From NCBI GenBank assembly GCA_900551305.1, contig URVK01000121.1:1-5572 (forward strand): DNA of 5,572 nucleotides, given 5' to 3'. Under the pieces are notes generated by a model, which did no database searches, was not told the origin of the DNA, and was given only the letters and a program-made list of their open reading frames with translations. Source of the DNA: an uncultured Collinsella sp. GTDB taxonomy: Bacteria; Actinomycetota; Coriobacteriia; Coriobacteriales; Coriobacteriaceae. How positions within the stretch are numbered: the first letter of the stretch is position 1; every line of letters starts with the position of its first letter. This document shows, piece by piece, positions 4,704-5,572 of the stretch. A program made the position numbers and the translations under genes.

Positions 4704-5572
4704 TGGCAGACGAGACCAAGACTCAGATTCCCAAGCCCACCCGCCAGCGTGGTCCCATGGGCCGCATGGGCGGCATGCGTCGCGGCGAAAAGGCCAAGGA
4801 CTTTAAGGGCACCATGAGGCAGCTGCTCGGCTATATCGGCCAGCACAAGATTGCCGTGTTTGCCGCCGTCGCCTTTGCCGTGTGCTCGGTCATCTTTAAC
4901 ATTGTGGGACCCAAGGTGCTCGGCCAGGTTACGACCAAGCTGTTCGAAGGCCTGGTCGCCAAGGTCAACGGCACCGGCGACGTTGACTTTGACTGGATCG
5001 CCAAGACGCTCGGCTTTTTGCTCTGCCTGTATCTGGCGAGCTCTGTCTGCAGCCTGATCCAAGGCTGGCTCATGACCGGCGTCACGCAAAAGATCTGCTA
5101 TCGCATGCGCAAGGAGATCGCCGCCAAGATCGCTGTCGTTCCGATGAGCTACTTCAACGGTCACAGCAAGGGCGATGTGCTCAGCCGCATCACCAACGAC
5201 GTCGATACGCTGGGTCAGTCGCTCAACCAGAGCGTGACCCAGCTCATCACGTCGGTGACGCAGATTATCGGCGTGCTCGTCATGATGCTGTCGATCAGCC
5301 TGCCGCTCACCGGCGTCACCGTGCTCACGCTGCCGGCCGCTGCGATTATCCTGACCGTGATGATTCACTTCTCGCAGCCGTACTTCCGCGAGCAGCAGCA
5401 GGTTCTGGGCGCCGTCAACGGCATTATCGAGGAGGATTTTGCCGGCCAGAACGTCATTCAGGTGTTCGACCGCGCCGAGGCCTCGATCGAGGAATTCGAC
5501 CGCCAAAACGACCGCCTCTTTATTAGTGGCTGGGGGGCGCGGCTGCCCTCCGGGCGCAGGGGGGGAATCTGC
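4703..5572 (+). CDS. ABC exporter half-transporter, second subunit (3' part missing)
   Basis: The first 290 codons of the partner half-transporter; the ATPase domain lies outside the window. The ATG at 4703-4705 overlaps the preceding stop by one base (TAATG), with a strong AAGGAGG (4687-4693) 9 bases upstream inside the previous gene. Residues 1-35 are a cytoplasmic tail rich in Arg, Gly and Met (RGPMGRMGGMRRGEKAKDF), common in this subunit class. TM1 is about 47-67, TM2 about 101-122, TM3 181-200, TM4 203-222; the TM1-TM2 loop is of ordinary length (about 34), unlike subunit 1. The coupling-helix motif SRITNDVDTL is at 161-170 and ENV-type helix GIIEEDFAGQNVIQVFDR at 240-257. By analogy with the family it should carry the intact catalytic Glu that subunit 1 lacks. 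From about residue 277 (nucleotide 5533) the expected transmembrane sequence is replaced by Gly/Arg-rich residues, probably a sequence error at the end. Confidence 0.9.
   Translation, partial: MADETKTQIPKPTRQRGPMGRMGGMRRGEKAKDFKGTMRQLLGYIGQHKIAVFAAVAFAVCSVIFNIVGPKVLGQVTTKLFEGLVAKVNGTGDVDFDWIAKTLGFLLCLYLASSVCSLIQGWLMTGVTQKICYRMRKEIAAKIAVVPMSYFNGHSKGDVLSRITNDVDTLGQSLNQSVTQLITSVTQIIGVLVMMLSISLPLTGVTVLTLPAAAIILTVMIHFSQPYFREQQQVLGAVNGIIEEDFAGQNVIQVFDRAEASIEEFDRQNDRLFISGWGARLPSGRRGGIC
5533..5572. other. Probable low-quality sequence at the window end
   Basis: The last 40 or so bases contain runs of G (5532-5537 and 5559-5565). The reading frame stays open, but the protein changes abruptly from a good ABC sequence (EFDRQNDRLFISGW) to GARLPSGRRGGIC, where related subunits continue with a W-K-x-x-F-x-S-G-L-M-M-P-like start of TM5. 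A residual match (GW..., SG) suggests base-call errors rather than a real junction. This is inference from memory of the family. Confidence 0.55.

Noticed and set aside
4700..5506. Minus-strand open frame of 268 codons opposite the second ABC subunit
   Set aside because: His/Gly/Asp-rich shadow protein typical of the reverse strand of GC-rich genes. The plus strand shows clear ABC transmembrane motifs.

Overview
The window is GC-rich, has tightly packed genes and a strong bias toward C- or G-ending codons. Gene order and protein flavour suggest a gut actinobacterium of the Coriobacteriia, with Collinsella-like as my best guess. That is inference from codon style and family resemblance, as there is no rRNA or marker gene here.

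Layout: two transcription units diverge from an AT-rich control region at about 1636-1887. Leftward (minus strand) lie a short-chain dehydrogenase/reductase (886-1635) and then a 2-keto-3-deoxygluconate permease, KdgT (777 down to the left edge, C-terminus missing). A GC-rich hairpin with a T-rich tail sits between them and probably terminates part of the transcripts. Rightward (plus strand) lie a MarR-family regulator with a GTG start (1888-2337), an ABC exporter half-transporter (2334-4703), and a second half-transporter that runs off the right edge (from 4703). These three genes overlap by 4 and 1 bases, so they form a translationally coupled operon.

How the genes work together: the left unit looks like sugar-acid use. 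KdgT would import 2-keto-3-deoxygluconate or a related keto-sugar acid, and the reductase may act on a related ketone or alcohol. The right unit has the classic form of a MarR-controlled heterodimeric multidrug-type ABC exporter. Its first subunit has a degenerate ATP site (Asp instead of the catalytic Glu, Gln instead of the H-loop His) and a roughly 200-residue extracytoplasmic insertion between its first two membrane helices.

The control region is the most unusual part. It has overlapping, oppositely directed -10 elements, a LacI-type near-palindrome between the divergent promoters, and a perfect 15-base inverted repeat that buries the MarR start codon in one arm and leaves its Shine-Dalgarno sequence in the loop. 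The last 40 or so bases of the window look corrupted (G-rich, with loss of the expected ABC membrane-helix sequence) and should not be trusted. I found no RNA genes, mobile elements or CRISPR.
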